Assembly: GCF_014356525.2 (NCBI RefSeq)
Contig: NC_052511.1
Location: 31,398,689-31,462,688, forward strand
Length of the DNA: 64,000 bases
Reading direction: 5' to 3'
From: Nilaparvata lugens
Lineage: Eukaryota > Arthropoda > Insecta > Hemiptera > Delphacidae
Positions 33,861-46,215 of this stretch are shown one piece after another. The notes below the pieces were generated by a model, which saw only the letters and a program-made list of their open reading frames with translations, was not told the DNA's origin and searched no databases. A program made the translations under genes and the position numbers. Every line of letters starts with the position of its first letter. The first letter of the stretch is position 1.

Positions 33861-34854
33861 TTATTTCATTTATTTCTATGTTGTTTTCCATCTTGAGAAA
33901 TTCTCTCTTTATATCTTCCTTTCCATTACAGATTTATGTCTTCGATTCTTTCTGCGTTATTGAAGCTATCGATTAGCACTTTTATAACACGGATAACTGT
34001 GGCTACAAACTAATCCCTCAAATAACTAGGCTTAACATTGGACTCACAATTGGAACGGACATGTACAAAATCTAAAAAAAATTATTAGTCACACCACTTT
34101 TATTGTTTGATATTCTAGATATTACGTACTTTCCTCTTCCATTCTTCTCCCTGTTTCTTCGTCTTCATCCTCTTCTTCTTCTCACTTGTTTGTTTCGGTT
34201 CCAATGCCTTCCTTCATGTTGTGAGTCTTCTATTTCCAACCCTTTTGACGAAATACTTCCTCAATTTCTCCTGCGTCATTGCCTCGATTAGGCCTAATAC
34301 GAATTAACACTTTATTTGTTTGGTCTTCTCAATAGTATTATTCAATAATGTGAAAATTCATTGCAAATCAACAGATTATCTCATTAACGTCATTCAATGA
34401 CCACAGTGAGAATACTTATGATGTAGATGCTCACCATCAATATATTTCGGCACTATACATGAATCATGGGAGGAGGTGAACTAAATATTGGTAATCGTAT
34501 AATTCTAATGCCATCACTGGTTGGTAATCCATGCTAAACAGTAACAGTAGGACCTCTCACTATGTTCGTTATAATTTGGTACAAATGGCAAGGTCTCACT
34601 CGAAAAAGAGGGTGAAACCATAAAGAAAATACATTTTCTCTTTGGTAAAACTGGAAAAACTGAAAAACGAATTAGAAGAAGAAGATGGTGGAGAAAGAGG
34701 AGTGTTTGCAACTCAATTCAGGCCGAACATGATGTACTACAATTCATAAATACACGTACTTCTACTTGTAGAGAAATATATCATAATCCAAGACTTTTGA
34801 GGTGCTCTACATGGTTATTATAGTGTGAAATCCAAAAACATTGATTAGATACTC

Positions 34855-35085
34855 GTGTTTAACAAACCGTATTTTGTATCGTATATTAAGAAGCTGATTA
34901 GACTAAATAAAATACTTTCAATGCTCAATTCAAAAAAGGAACCTTCATCTAGTCATAAACGGAGCTGTAAATGCACTGAAAGGTGGATGAATGAAGTAAT
35001 AGAAAGAGATCCCAGTAGTGTTAATGAGACGATGAATATGCTAAATCAGTTATCAAAATCAACTGAAACAGGTTCATCAATGTAA
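34855..35085 (+). other. Unassigned open frame (76 codons)
   Basis: The frame ends at 35085. It has a Lys/Arg/Ser-rich, protein-like composition (SSSHKRSCKCTERWMNEVIE, then MNMLNQLS). I see no domain, no clear acceptor and no nearby AATAAA. It could be a relic of a repeat protein or chance. Confidence 0.2.
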
Positions 35086-38000
35086 ATTACATTTAATTTC
35101 GGGATTTATTTGGGAGTTTTATACAGGTTGTTCAATTGTAGCAATAGCTGCTTCAAATGATCTAGTTCTAATGATCATTGGTCAGCTTACCGAATGATTA
35201 ATGAGCACTTCAAAATAACGGCCAGTTTAATGATTGACGAATACTTTAATGATCAGCTATCTTTAAACTGGGTCTGGCCTTCCCATGCGGTTTCTAGTTG
35301 CACGATTTTTCTATCGTAAATATAAAACAAATTGCTCAACCTGGAGTGGACCGAACACTTGTTTGAACAGTATATGGGTAATAACTAAAATAACTACAAT
35401 AACTTGACAATATGCTCCTTATTGTGACAGACAAGTTGTAGGCCTACTACTAGAAATCCCCAATGAGAAATTAGTAGTATTAGTAGTACTGTATTGACTT
35501 TATTTATTTATTTATAATATTGTGTACAAATACTTAACATGAGGAAAGGCACAACAGGCTAATGCGAAAAACTGTCCCATTTCCAATTTACAATAATAAT
35601 ATTAAATTCCAGAGCTTCCAAAAATATTCCAATTTAACTGTAATTCTAATAACTCACAATGATTTTTCAAGTTTAGAACATGTCTCTTGATTTTAAACGA
35701 AAGCGTAGCCTATTGAATTGAAATTTAGTAAAAGGAAACAAAGGAAGTATAATGAGTAAATTTATGAAATATGGGAGAAAAGGAATAAAAAGGATGCTTT
35801 GAAAAGCAATAAACAATGAACCAATAAAAATGTTTATTTTTATACACAAGTACTTTGTTACATTTGATTAATTTGTTTTATCTTCCTATTCATGAATATA
35901 GAGGGACCGAATTAAACGTAAACTTTTTGATTACTATGTTCTAGATTAGATACGAATATTATTTCAAGATCAATGATTTGGTGTAGAAATTAAACATAAC
36001 ATAATATTTGGACGATTTGAGACAAAGTTAAGAAATAGAAGAAGTTTTGAGCAATATCCTGTTTTCTTCTTTTCTGACTATTTTATTGTTTGCTCTTTTC
36101 AATAAATAAATGAATGTTTATTATATTATGGATGATCCATTACATTTAACTAGACGAATAGAATTGGAAAAAGGTATTTTACCGAAATGTAGAAGTACTC
36201 TTGCCTCCTGGCTCTTAAATCTTCTTACTTTGCTAGCGTCCATGCTTTGGTGAAGTAGTGCACTCATCTATTATTCATTTCCATGAAAATTACACTCTTC
36301 ATTCGAATAGTGTATATTCCTTTCAAGAGACATGCACATTTTTTGTTGGAAAAGACTAGTTTACTGTCTTTTGAATGAAAGCTAAAGACACATTCTACTC
36401 CCAGCCGCTCTTTTCATCCTGAAAGACCGTCTGCTCTTCGTTCTTTAATAATTATTCATCTTCAACTCATGTCAGTGTAATGAATTGCTGCCGTCAAGTT
36501 CATTTTAGACCAAGTCACTTGAACAACCTGGAAATGAAGCATATTGCATTTGAAAATTGTGAAAAGAAAGTGCAGTAAAGGAATGGAGAATGAGGAATTT
36601 GATGAAATGTAGAAGAGAAGGAATATCAAGTTGAACAAAGTAAAGGACGTCTAGTGAGAACTCGATGTGAAGTAGGAGAAAAGGTAGGAGGAAAGTAGAA
36701 GAGAATGATAGGATGTGTAAAGGTAATGAGAAATTCGATGAATATGAGAGATAAGAAATACTCAGTAAGTTGAACAGAAGAAAGGGATTTGCAAAGAGTA
36801 ATTTGCAAAGAAAATCATTTGAGTTGGAACAACAAGTTGAACATGTTGTATTATCGTCATACTCGTAGTAGTCAATCTGCCCAGAGTTCAGTAAGATTCA
36901 ACAACTCTTCAAGAAAACTCTTGTATAGTACAGAGTAGAATACCTGAATAATGTAATCTCCAATATTTGTGCATGATCCCCTATTTGTAGTTTTTGAATT
37001 AAGTATTCAACTAATTAATCATTTCTAGCTACTTCAAATTTCACTTCACGCTGTGAGATTTATCTAAAATTGGAAGCTTTCTTAATCTACAGAATTGTGC
37101 TTCAAAGCGCATGCCTTGTATATATTGGAGTGCTCGGTACTCTCATTGGTCTGGTGAGAGCTTGTTGACAGCTCAACTATGATTGGCTGAAAAAATGTGT
37201 AGTAAAATTGAAGATAGTATACTATGATATCTATAATCTCTTGAAAAAAATATATCATTTTGCCATCTCTCATTAGCTCCTAAGTTAAATAAATCAATAG
37301 CTTGTACTCAGTCATTTTTTCGAGTACAGTACTCAGCAGAACTGTACCAGTAGAATAAATCGTACAACCCTCTCACTTCCAGTACCCAAAGTATACGGTG
37401 AAGTATTAGGCTTTCATAAATTACCGTACTTTCATTCAAACCCTGAAAGCAGAATTATGTCATCATTAATCGATTATTAGCTTTGATATCATTACCGTAA
37501 CTCATTTATCATGTGTTACTCTGTGATATTTTATGAAGTCCATGCACACCATTCTCTCATTGTAGATTGAGCTATCAGTGAGTGGAGAAGTTTCACTTTC
37601 TGTCCTTCTCTTCCTTATTGACTTCCAATCTGCGATGTTGTGTCAAGACAACATAATGTCTCCATTGTTATATGCTAAAGAATAACCATCATTAGCAGTC
37701 CTCAATAAAGGCTGTTTACGCTTAGTCAATTAGTACCTAACGACTAATGTATTTTTGCTACTATTCTTTACACACCTTTTATTCTACTACTACTATGTAC
37801 ATTAGTTTTTTTACTTTCTTCTTGTATCAATACTTACTGCCAATATTGATCTCTCGCTTTGCAAACTTCATTATTTATTTGCTAATATGTCGTCTTTCCC
37901 AATCTTTAAATTCCGCACCTATTTCCCTTCTTTCTCGCACTGTTTGTACAGGTGTTTATTTATCATATTCGAAAGACAAAACGGAAAAGGGAAAGCGGCG

Positions 38001-38431
38001 GCATTGGTGTAAGACATTATCATCACCATCACTCATTTTTGCCGTGCGATTGTGACTGACAATTATTAATTTTGATAACTGAGTTGTCCTAGTAGTTCAA
38101 ATGCGGAAGGTTCTCTTTTTTGTGGTACATCCGTGTTCTAGGATTAGGCAATATTCGATCTTAATTCAGTTGAATTGGTAGCTGTTTTTCAGATGGATTC
38201 ATTTGTTCGCTGCTTAATTCCATTATTTTGGGTTATGTAATTAATTATTTTGTCATGAAAAAGCTAGTTGTCACTGTCGTCTCAATTATTTTGAAATGTT
38301 TCTGTTTACCGTTGCAATAGAATAGAGTGAATTAGAATTAATTAATAAAGATCTTGCTTGTAAACTGAGTTAAGAAATTATGGAGATGGAAATTTCCCAT
38401 CTATAACGGTTTCAATAAAATTGTAAATAAG
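35086..38431. other. Noncoding sequence, no recognised feature
   Basis: AT-rich DNA upstream of the peroxidase promoter candidate. A donor-like site near 36225 on the minus strand and small inverted stretches near 35170-35280 did not resolve into genes or elements. Confidence 0.5.
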
Positions 38432-38700
38432 AAGAAAATAGGAGTGGTCATAGTCAAGTGGATTAGATGCTGGCTTTTTAATTCAGAGACCCGGGTTCAA
38501 ATCCCTGCCCGGAAAAGCTATTTTTCTCGGGCCACTCCCGTTTTTCGGATGGACACGTTAAAACGTCGGTCCGGGCTGCCTGAAAAGCATTCGTTAGGCC
38601 ATGTCAGAGGCCCTGAAATTGATCAGTTGTCACCTAAAAACTATGACACCAGACAGTTCTAAATTTATTAGCCAGTCAGTTCAGTCGATATTATTATTCT
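38432..38700 (+). mobile_element. tRNA-derived SINE, family C, copy 1
   Basis: The A box is TAGTCAAGTGGATTAGATGC and the B box is CCGGGTTCAAATCCC. The body includes TTTCGGATGGACACGTTAAA, CGTCGGTCCGGGCTGCC and GCCATGTCAGAGGCCCTG, and the tail is (ATT)n. A second copy with the same order lies at 55797-56030 in the same orientation. The GGACACGTTAAA...CGTCGGTCC block is like bodies seen in other insect SINEs, from memory and not checked. Confidence 0.8.
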
Positions 38701-39095
38701 TAATTGTAAATAAATTTAGATTAATTTTCTATGTATGATAATTTGGAATACTGATGAAAGAGAATGACTGTCAGTAGTTATTTACTGTAGGCTATTTGTG
38801 AGTATCATTGTGGATAATTGTAGTTGATATCAGAATTTTCTTATCCCTATAATACAGTATTGCATACTGAATGTTCGTTGAATATTGAATCACACTCTTC
38901 CAGCTTACTGAAAGTTTGAATAAAACGGTTTTTTGAAATTTTCTCTAGTTTGTAATTTATTGGATATAGAAGTATATTATTTGATTTCATGAATCAATGA
39001 AGGTGGAATATTTCATCTACTGCATATTTTTTTTATAATTTCTTGTCAAAATGGAATTTTCTAATTCTTCTAATGAAAGCAGAAAAATATCCTAT

Positions 39096-39431
39096 ACTAG
39101 TAGTTCTGTGAACAGTAGACCTCACGCAGTATTCTCATCCACAAGTACCTGATTGAAACTATAGACCTTATGGAAATACAGCAATAGACTGGCATCTCCA
39201 CACATCTGTGTAATCACTTGTCAGCTGATTTATGATGAATAATTCTATGGTCTGATTTTTACTCTTATATTGGCGTATGATGGAGGCTCCTTTTTACTTT
39301 CCTTGCCCTATTACCGTAGGTAAGGAAAGTAGCCTATTGCTTTCCGAAAAAAATTAAGGTACCTCAATTTCTAAATTTCAATACGTTTTAAGGTCCCCTG
39401 AGTCCAAAAAAGTGGTTTTTGAGTATTGGTT

Positions 39432-39479
<48 letters not shown>

Positions 39480-40315
39480 AGTGTATGTGCGTCTATGTAC
39501 ACGATATCTCATCTCCCAATTAACGGAATGACTTGAAATTTGGAACTTAAGGTCCTTACACTAAAAGGATCCGACACGAACAATTTCGATCAAATGCGAT
39601 TCAAGATGGCGGCTAAAATGGCAAAAATGTTGACAAAAACAGGGTTTTTCGCGATTTTCTCTAAAATGGCTCCAACGATTTTGATCAAATTTATACCTAA
39701 AATAGTCATTGATAAGCTATATCAACTGCCACAAGTCCCATATCTGTAAAAATTTCAGGAGCTCCGCCCCATCTATCCAAAGTTCGATTTTAGATTTCCA
39801 AATATCAGGTCTCAGATATAATTGGAACCAAAAAATTTCGAGTGGAAAAAATTGAGCATGGAAATCTCTTCAATTAATGTCCAGTAACATTTTCACCTAA
39901 AATTGTAAAAAGCTTGAAATTTGAGAAAATGTAATTGCAAACTTTTGGCAACTGTTGATTCTATTAAATCATTCACTATGAAGAGATAGCAGATCTCGTG
40001 TGTATCCAGCGTTATTGAACTGTCACCAGCTGGCTCAGATCTTTGACTTGAGATGCGCGTTTACACTAGCGTCAGGTGATCAATTTTCATAACGGCAAGG
40101 AAAGTTGTGTGAGTGCGCCACACCAGATTTTTCCTTTTAAAAATCTTTGAAATGCAAAATTTCCAAAAACCTTGTACATACGTTGACGCGCAATTAGTAA
40201 AATACCTGTCAAATTTCATGAAAATCTATTACCGCGTTTCGCCGTAAATGCGCAACATATAAACATTTAATCATTCAAACATTTAAACATTGAGAGAAAT
40301 GCCAAACCGTCGAGA
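39096..40315 (+). repeat. Interspersed repeat starting ACTAGTAGTTCTGTGAACAG, copy 2, interrupted
   Basis: Its start, centre (TTTATGATGAATAATTCTAT) and right half (from CCTTTTA near 40133 to ACCGTCGAG near 40314) match copy 1 at 10396-11064. It is split at CTCCTTTTT by the HINE-like element at 39296-40127. Copy 1 is the matching empty site. Confidence 0.75.
39296..40127 (-). mobile_element. HINE-like element, copy B (intact, 832 bp)
   Basis: On the minus strand it begins TCTGGTGTGGCGCACTCACA, then ACTTTCCTTGCC, carries a CA tract (GT at 39436-39477 on plus), and ends with a hairpin. The hairpin arms are CTTTCCTTACC and GGGCAAGGAAAG around a 10 bp loop. TTTTT flanks it on both sides (39291-39295, 40128-40132), while the empty homologue near 10816 has TTTTT once. 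The first arm also forms a subterminal inverted repeat with the 5' ACTTTCCTTGCC. This layout (subterminal repeat, microsatellite, 3' hairpin, insertion in T/A runs) is that described for Helentron-derived HINE/DINE elements. Confidence 0.7.
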
Positions 40316-40468
40316 TCAGCGGGCTTGCTTCGCTCGCCTGCATGTAGACCTCAGCGGAACCTCTGTACCGAATTCTGGATCTGGACCCCCGACTGGATTG
40401 TCCAAAAATGAGATCAGCGGGCTCGCTTCGCTCGCCTGCATGTAGACCTCAGCGGAACCTCTGTACCG
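40312..40468 (+). repeat. Direct repeat, 59 bp copies with 98 bp period
   Basis: GAGATCAGCGGGCTYGCTTC followed by GCTCGCCTGCATGTAGACCTC and the next ~18 bp occurs at 40312-40370 and 40410-40468. The GCTTCGCTCGC core is palindromic and recurs as GCGAGCGAAGCGAA near 42127. Confidence 0.85.
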
Positions 40469-40776
40469 GATTTGAACGTATTATGTCAATTTGATCTCGA
40501 AAAACACCTGTTACTATATCGACGTATCTTTGGCGAACAAAATTCTTCCATCCCAGCTAAACCTGTGTACTGATTTTTTTAAATATATTTCCATCAATTA
40601 TTGAAAAAGGTGAGGAAACGCAGAAAAGCTGAGAAAACGCTAATTTTGGGCGTATCTTTGGTGTTATTTCAAATTCCTTCTAACACAACATTATTGCACC
40701 CCAGCTGAGCTTCTGTAGTAAATTTGAACATTTTCTGTTTATTTGTTCTCGATAAAGCTGAGAAAATGCTAAAAAA

Positions 40777-41737
40777 TTTGGTGTGGTACACTCACACAAC
40801 TTTCCTTGCTCATTGAACTGTAAGCCTTATAATTTAGCCTTATATATACTGAACGAGAATAATTTAGGGGAATAACATAATGACGATTGGCGGCAACATT
40901 TATTTACAACTACGATCAGACTACTGTATATGTGTATTATATTATAATTGTTTTCAGAGTACTTTTCCTTTTTGTAAATTGTGAAATTCGATGATTTTTT
41001 TAAAAGTCGTCAAAACAGCTGTTCTGCAGATGAAATATCTCGACTACCGGTATGTGTTTTTTATCAACTGCTCACCTACCTACCTCATGCACGAGAAGGA
41101 GGTTACACAGTCGGACAGTCGATTTCTCAAGGATGGGGTGGAACCCCCATTAGTTTCCCAGGAAAAAGACTCATGCCAGTTTATAGAGCTGATAAATAAC
41201 TATACAGGGTATGAATTTGAAAAAAAAATCAGTCAATACATTTTTGAGAAAATCGTAAAAAACATGGTTTTTTAGTAATTATCCACCATTTTTCTCAAGA
41301 ATATTATGGAGCTCCTGCAATTTTCCCAGAAATGAGACTCATGTCAGTTGATAGGGCTTATAAATAGCTATTCATGGTATAAATTTGAAGAAAATCGTTA
41401 TAACCGTTTTCGAGAAAACCGTGAAAAACATGGTTTTTTAGTCATTATCCGCCATTTTTCTCAATAATATTACGGAGCTCCTGAAATTTTCCCAGAAATG
41501 AGACTCTTGCTAGTTGATAGGGCTTATAAATAGCTATCCATGGTATAAATTTGAAGAAAATCGTTAGAGCAGTTTTCGAGAAAAACATGGCTTTTTAGTA
41601 ATTATCCGCCATTTTTTCCGCCATCTTCAATTGAATTTTATTGAATTTCTTACTGTCGGATCCTCATGGTATAAGGACCTTAAGTTTAAAATTTCAAGTC
41701 AATCGGTTAATTAGGAATGGAGTTATCGTGTTCACAG

Positions 41738-41810
<73 letters not shown>

Positions 41811-41953
41811 AGACACTCACAGACCAACACCCAAAAATCATGTTTTTGGACACTCAGGGGGCCTTGAAACGTATAGAAAACTTGAAATTAGGGTACCTTA
41901 ATTTTTTTAGAAAGCAATACTTTCCTTACCTATGGTAATAGGGCAAGGAAAGT
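40777..41953 (+). mobile_element. HINE-like element, copy C (1.18 kb)
   Basis: It begins TTTGGTGTGGTACACTCACA after an A run and ends in the hairpin CTTTCCTTACC ... GGGCAAGGAAAGT before AAAAA (41954-41958). The flanks join to a contiguous stretch of the position-1 type repeat, so the insertion is nested. The CA tract is at about 41741-41803. It is longer than copy B because an internal segment is present three times. Open frames through the CA tract are artefacts. Confidence 0.7.
41145..41640 (+). repeat. Three tandem ~167 bp units inside HINE-like copy C
   Basis: The run GGAGCTCCTGAAATTTTCCC, then CAGAAATGAGACTC, TAAATAGCTATYCATGGTAT and ATTATCCGCCATTTTT, is repeated with period 166-168 bp. 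The first unit is the most diverged. Copies A and B carry a single unit. Confidence 0.8.
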
Positions 41954-42613
41954 AAAAACGCAGATTTTGGGCGCATCTTTGGAAATTTTTCCAAATCCGT
42001 TCTTATTGCGCCTCTAAAGGGCCAACTGAACACATTTACCAAATTTGAAATGTTATGTCATATTTTTATCATATGTTAGGACGATCCAGTCGGGGGTCCA
42101 GACTTAACGTCTGGCTAAACGGATATGGCGAGCGAAGCGAACCTGACTGCTAGTAATATAATATTCCCAGGAGCACCTCTGATTGAAGTAGCAGTACCCA
42201 ATCAATTTTTCTGCGATAAATCAGGAGGTACTGGGTAAATTGGTATTTAGGAGGTCCTGGATAAATGCATTTCAATCTTCAACTTGGTGCCAACCTAAAA
42301 AAGTCAACTCAACTTAATGCCAACCTGACAAAATTTCTAATTTAGTTACCAGAACAACTGTTTCGAAGAGGTACTCTCTAGATTATAGTTCTATATTAAC
42401 AAATGGTATGGACATTTCAATTATTATAATTTTAAGATATTGGAATAATAAGAATATACATGCTAAAAGACGAACTTTAAACCCTTAAAAACCACCCTTA
42501 GAGTTAAAATATCGCCAAAAGATTTCTTAGTGCACCTCTAAAGGGCCAACTGAACACTCTGCGAGTAAGTGAGTGAGTGAGTCAGTCAGTCAGTCAGTGA
42601 GTGAGTGCCATTT

Positions 42614-42616
<3 letters not shown>

Positions 42617-42689
<73 letters not shown>
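42617..42689. repeat. (TA)n microsatellite
   Basis: A pure alternating TA tract closing the complex repeat, preceded by GTGA/GTCA tetranucleotide repeats. Confidence 0.97.
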
Positions 42690-42691
<2 letters not shown>

Positions 42692-45239
42692 TTCAATAGG
42701 TCCAGTTCCAGTCAAGTTATCAATAATTACACAATCAAATATGAGTCGGCTTCAAGGGATTACTAACTCCAAACCACTCTGAGGTTATTCCGATTACTCA
42801 TCCAGTTTCTTGTTACGGGTCCCAAATCTGTCAACCTTCCTTTGCAAATTAAACCAACGATAGAAGAACGTGACATTAATTGCTAGGCAATTTGTTATCG
42901 ACTAATATTTTTCCTCGAAACTCATACAGCGAAAACTTGTTTTTGGTGCGCTGCAAGATAAAATGCAATTAACAGCATTCCGGATGCAGAACTTCTGAAA
43001 GCAGTCGTGTTCACTGTGAGGTCGAGATATTCTTTAATTTTTACACTTAAGATATTTTATTTCATAATTTTCTCTCATTTATATTCTACTACACTACTTC
43101 CCTACAATTTATATTTATAATGTTTATCCAATTTATATTGTACCCTCGACTTCCATAAATCAGGCAACCGTCATGATGACTGTTGAGGTAGAACGTTTCG
43201 TGAATATATTACATTAAATTTTGATTTCATGTCTTTGATTCGTTTTTTTTTTTTTTTTTTACTTTTTCTCAATAAATTCATAAAGTTAGTTCACATTTAT
43301 TTTCAACTATTTTCAAGCTTTCAAATTTTGACCCAGGAAATGTAACACTGTAATTAAGGATGCTGTTCAAGATGTGGTCAAAATATTTATTCAATTTCGT
43401 GAATTATATCTGAAATTAGTTTCCTGATTTCAATGCAACTGTCCAATAAGATTCATATCGTACTTTCTTTTTATCTATTAATATATTCCTTGACAATTTT
43501 CGCATAAAAAATCATTTTAAAAGCTATGTTTTTAAACTTCAATTTATTATGAATAAGCTGCATTATTTGAGATTCCAGTCATTATACTACGTGAATTTTT
43601 GCAAATGACCTTGTGAGAAATTGCGTGTACTGTAATTTTATTGTAATGAAATCGCACTTTTTGTTGCATCTAACATCTTTCACTTTACAGTAACGTTGAA
43701 TTGCATTTTTCTAAGCATCTTGAAGAATTTTGAAATACGTTCTTTGTATCCCCTAATACAAAAGTATATTAGGTCACAGAGAAAAGAAGGAACAACTTTG
43801 CTCTTTCCTTTGTGACATTGGATGTATCATTCATCACTCTTCATCATTATATTATTATCTTCACTTTACTTAACTTTTCGTGTTCGTCACAATTATTAAA
43901 CTGCATTAAGGGAGCAACGCTCCGGCAGTATATGACACGTCAGAGTTTAATCTAATATAATACTATCATCCTTCATATTTCAACACAACAGTCAATAGAA
44001 CACAACAGATTTCACGTAACAAACATTAACCAACAAGGAAGTCTGCTAATCTGTAAGGACACTATTATAATATCGTATTGGTATTTTAGTAATGAATGTT
44101 TAGCTGACAAAAAACGAACAATGCACTGAAAAATCTTACTTTAAACATTTATTTCATACGATATGATACTATTACAATAGAACATTTGTTTCATTCATGA
44201 TGATAAATAACTAGCAGATGAATCTAGGATAAACCTACTTTGGTTTGTAGTTGATGGGCGTGAGTGATGTCATCCAGTGATCCTTACATTCAACTCAAAT
44301 TATAGGTAGACTACTTTCTTTGCAACCAAATCGGACATGACCTTTTGATCTACGGAGGTTTTCAATCTTCTTATAAAAACTTTCTCCAATTTACTATGAG
44401 ATCATTCCTATTCTTATTTTATTTATTGCACTAACTAGGGTAAAACTCAGTGGGATTTCAGCTTCAAATTAGTTTGTAAAATTTCAGAGTTTCAGAAGTT
44501 CTCTGCTTGATGTACGCAAATTTACTTCATTTACATTGGTTTGATTTAAATTACAGTACATTTTTCCAGTGTGAACAACCGCCACTCACAATTTTTCCTG
44601 AAGTATCTACCCTAATGATTGAGAATATAAAATACGAGTGGGATTGAATGAATTTAATAACTTTTCATTTTCTTATGTACACAATTTTTTATTCTCATCC
44701 CTTACAAATATCAGGCTTTCCTCATAATATTATGACGATTGAAACTGCAAAAAAAAAATTCAGTATGAAATTGATTTCCCAAAATAAAGTGATAATACAG
44801 TATATATATTTAGATGGTACCTACCTATAGAATGTTCTATATTCACCTGATTTTAAATGGATTCAATGAACTCTTTTATCCAACTACTGAATTATATAAA
44901 AATGAACTGCTACTAAAATCCACAACAAAAATTACCCAGATCTCTTATATAGAATATTTATTATATGAAAACGTATTTATTTACAATTGGAGATTTATTG
45001 AATGAAGTAGGATACAGTAATCTACTGAATTCACACTTATTTCTTACTGAATAGTCAATCAAGCCTTCCATACTTCACAAATCACAACGTCGTTGTTTGT
45101 GAATTAGTTGACAATCAATGACTTCCTATTGTTACTAACTACTTAGTTCTCCTGTCAATGCTCTCTGAACCCAGTGGCTTTGTTTTTGTACAGATACATT
45201 TGCTGTTGAATTACTGTATTGCCATATGGAGCTACTTAC
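42690..45239. other. Noncoding sequence, no recognised feature
   Basis: AT-rich, with an 18-base T run at 43243-43260. No gene or repeat family could be supported. Confidence 0.55.
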
Positions 45240-45390
45240 TCTGGATTCAAAGAACAGGATACTCGAACTTCGCCCATAAACATGTCTGCAATTTCTCCTT
45301 GAAAGCATTGAACTTTGTACATTGAATACGCCTTTAAATCAATGAATAGGACTGAGATTGTGAGGGAGACTTGCTCACGGGGATGCCAGA
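45240..45390 (-). CDS. Candidate internal coding exon, unknown gene
   Basis: It has a strong acceptor (ATTTTTTGTTTCAG, intron side 45391 up) and a strong donor (CCAGA|GTAAGT), and one frame is open over all 151 nt: 2 nt, 49 codons, 2 nt. The peptide starts WHPREQVSLTISVLFIDLKA and later reads GEIADMFMGEVRVSCSLNP, with a plausible protein composition. I recognise no family. The 5' phase (1) suits the donor of the segment at 48000-48049, giving TTC. No downstream partner was found at lower coordinates. Confidence 0.42.
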
Positions 45391-46044
45391 CTGAAACAAA
45401 AAATTGTAATATACCAACCTCAAAAATGTCCTTGAACATTTCCGTGTTCATTGGGTGTTGGCTTGAACTTCAAGATATCTACATGTTGAGTACATTTCAT
45501 AAAGTACATGTGAACAACTATATTTTCAATATTAATGAGCTTGCTCTATAAACTTTAATCGTCTACACGGGCATCATACAGCGTTTGTTTATTTTTGTTC
45601 TAAGATTACTCCTTCTTTGCTATTAAAAGATGATGCATATAATAAGATAGTACGTAGCATCCTTATCTCGAAGAAGTGCAACATGTCCTTCAATTCTTGT
45701 TCATCCTGTTATGTATTGAAATTTATATTCATGTCATTATAATTATCTTTTCTTTTATGTTCCTATTCAAGTTTTACAGTACCGTAGGTACCAATAACTA
45801 GAATTATATTTTTGAGAATACCGTATACTCCACAATGAATTCTTTGCCATTATTATACACCATTTCAATTGTTGATGTACTTTTTTTGTTGTTGACTACA
45901 TCAATGTTTATTTAATTGAAGACTGTATTGCGCCAATTCATGTTATCATCATTGATGAATGATGCTCAATTCAATTGATTTGTCCAATATTAAGCATCCT
46001 ACTATTCCAGTATTCCAGCTCAATTTCCAGTGATCAACAACATA

Positions 46045-46215
46045 TTTTTCTCAATCTAATAAAACAAAATAAAACTTGTAGCACCCTTTATTTATTAAAA
46101 AACTTGAAATAGTTGAACTATTTTAAGTTTTTTAATAAATAAAGGGTGCTACAAGTTTTATTTTGTTTTATTAATTTTAAAGCAGCCCATTTCAATAAGT
46201 GTTTTTCTCAATCTA
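46045..46215. repeat. 117 bp near-perfect palindrome between 14 bp direct repeats
   Basis: Two 58 bp arms (46057-46114 and 46116-46173) around a single G differ at one position only. The arm contains AAAACTTGTAGCACCCTTTA, the terminal sequence of the TIR element at 7307-7485. The direct repeats TTTTTCTCAATCTA lie at 46045-46058 and 46202-46215. The DNA could extrude as a cruciform, or its transcript fold as one long hairpin. Confidence 0.9.

Larger units (their letters stand above)
40500..42616 (+). repeat. Complex repeat of the position-1 type, copy 2, interrupted
   Basis: 40620-40776 and 41954-42050 match the units at 720-1100 (CTAATTTTGGGCGTATCTTT, TTCCTTCTAACACAACATTA, AGCTGAGCTTCTGTAG). 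The match is interrupted by the HINE-like copy C. The repeat continues to GTGA/GTCA repeats at about 42560-42610 and a TA tract. Confidence 0.75.

Noticed and set aside
36150..36310. Minus-strand exon ending at a GTAAGA donor near 36225
   Set aside because: The only acceptor that avoids a stop is in a purine-rich context, leaving 11 codons.
39296..40127. Classical Helitron
   Set aside because: It does begin with TC and has a 3' hairpin, but it lacks the CTRR end and sits between A5/T5 repeats rather than at a simple A|T junction.
41641..41938. Open frames through the CA microsatellite
   Set aside because: His/Thr repeats are translation of (CA)n inside the HINE-like element.
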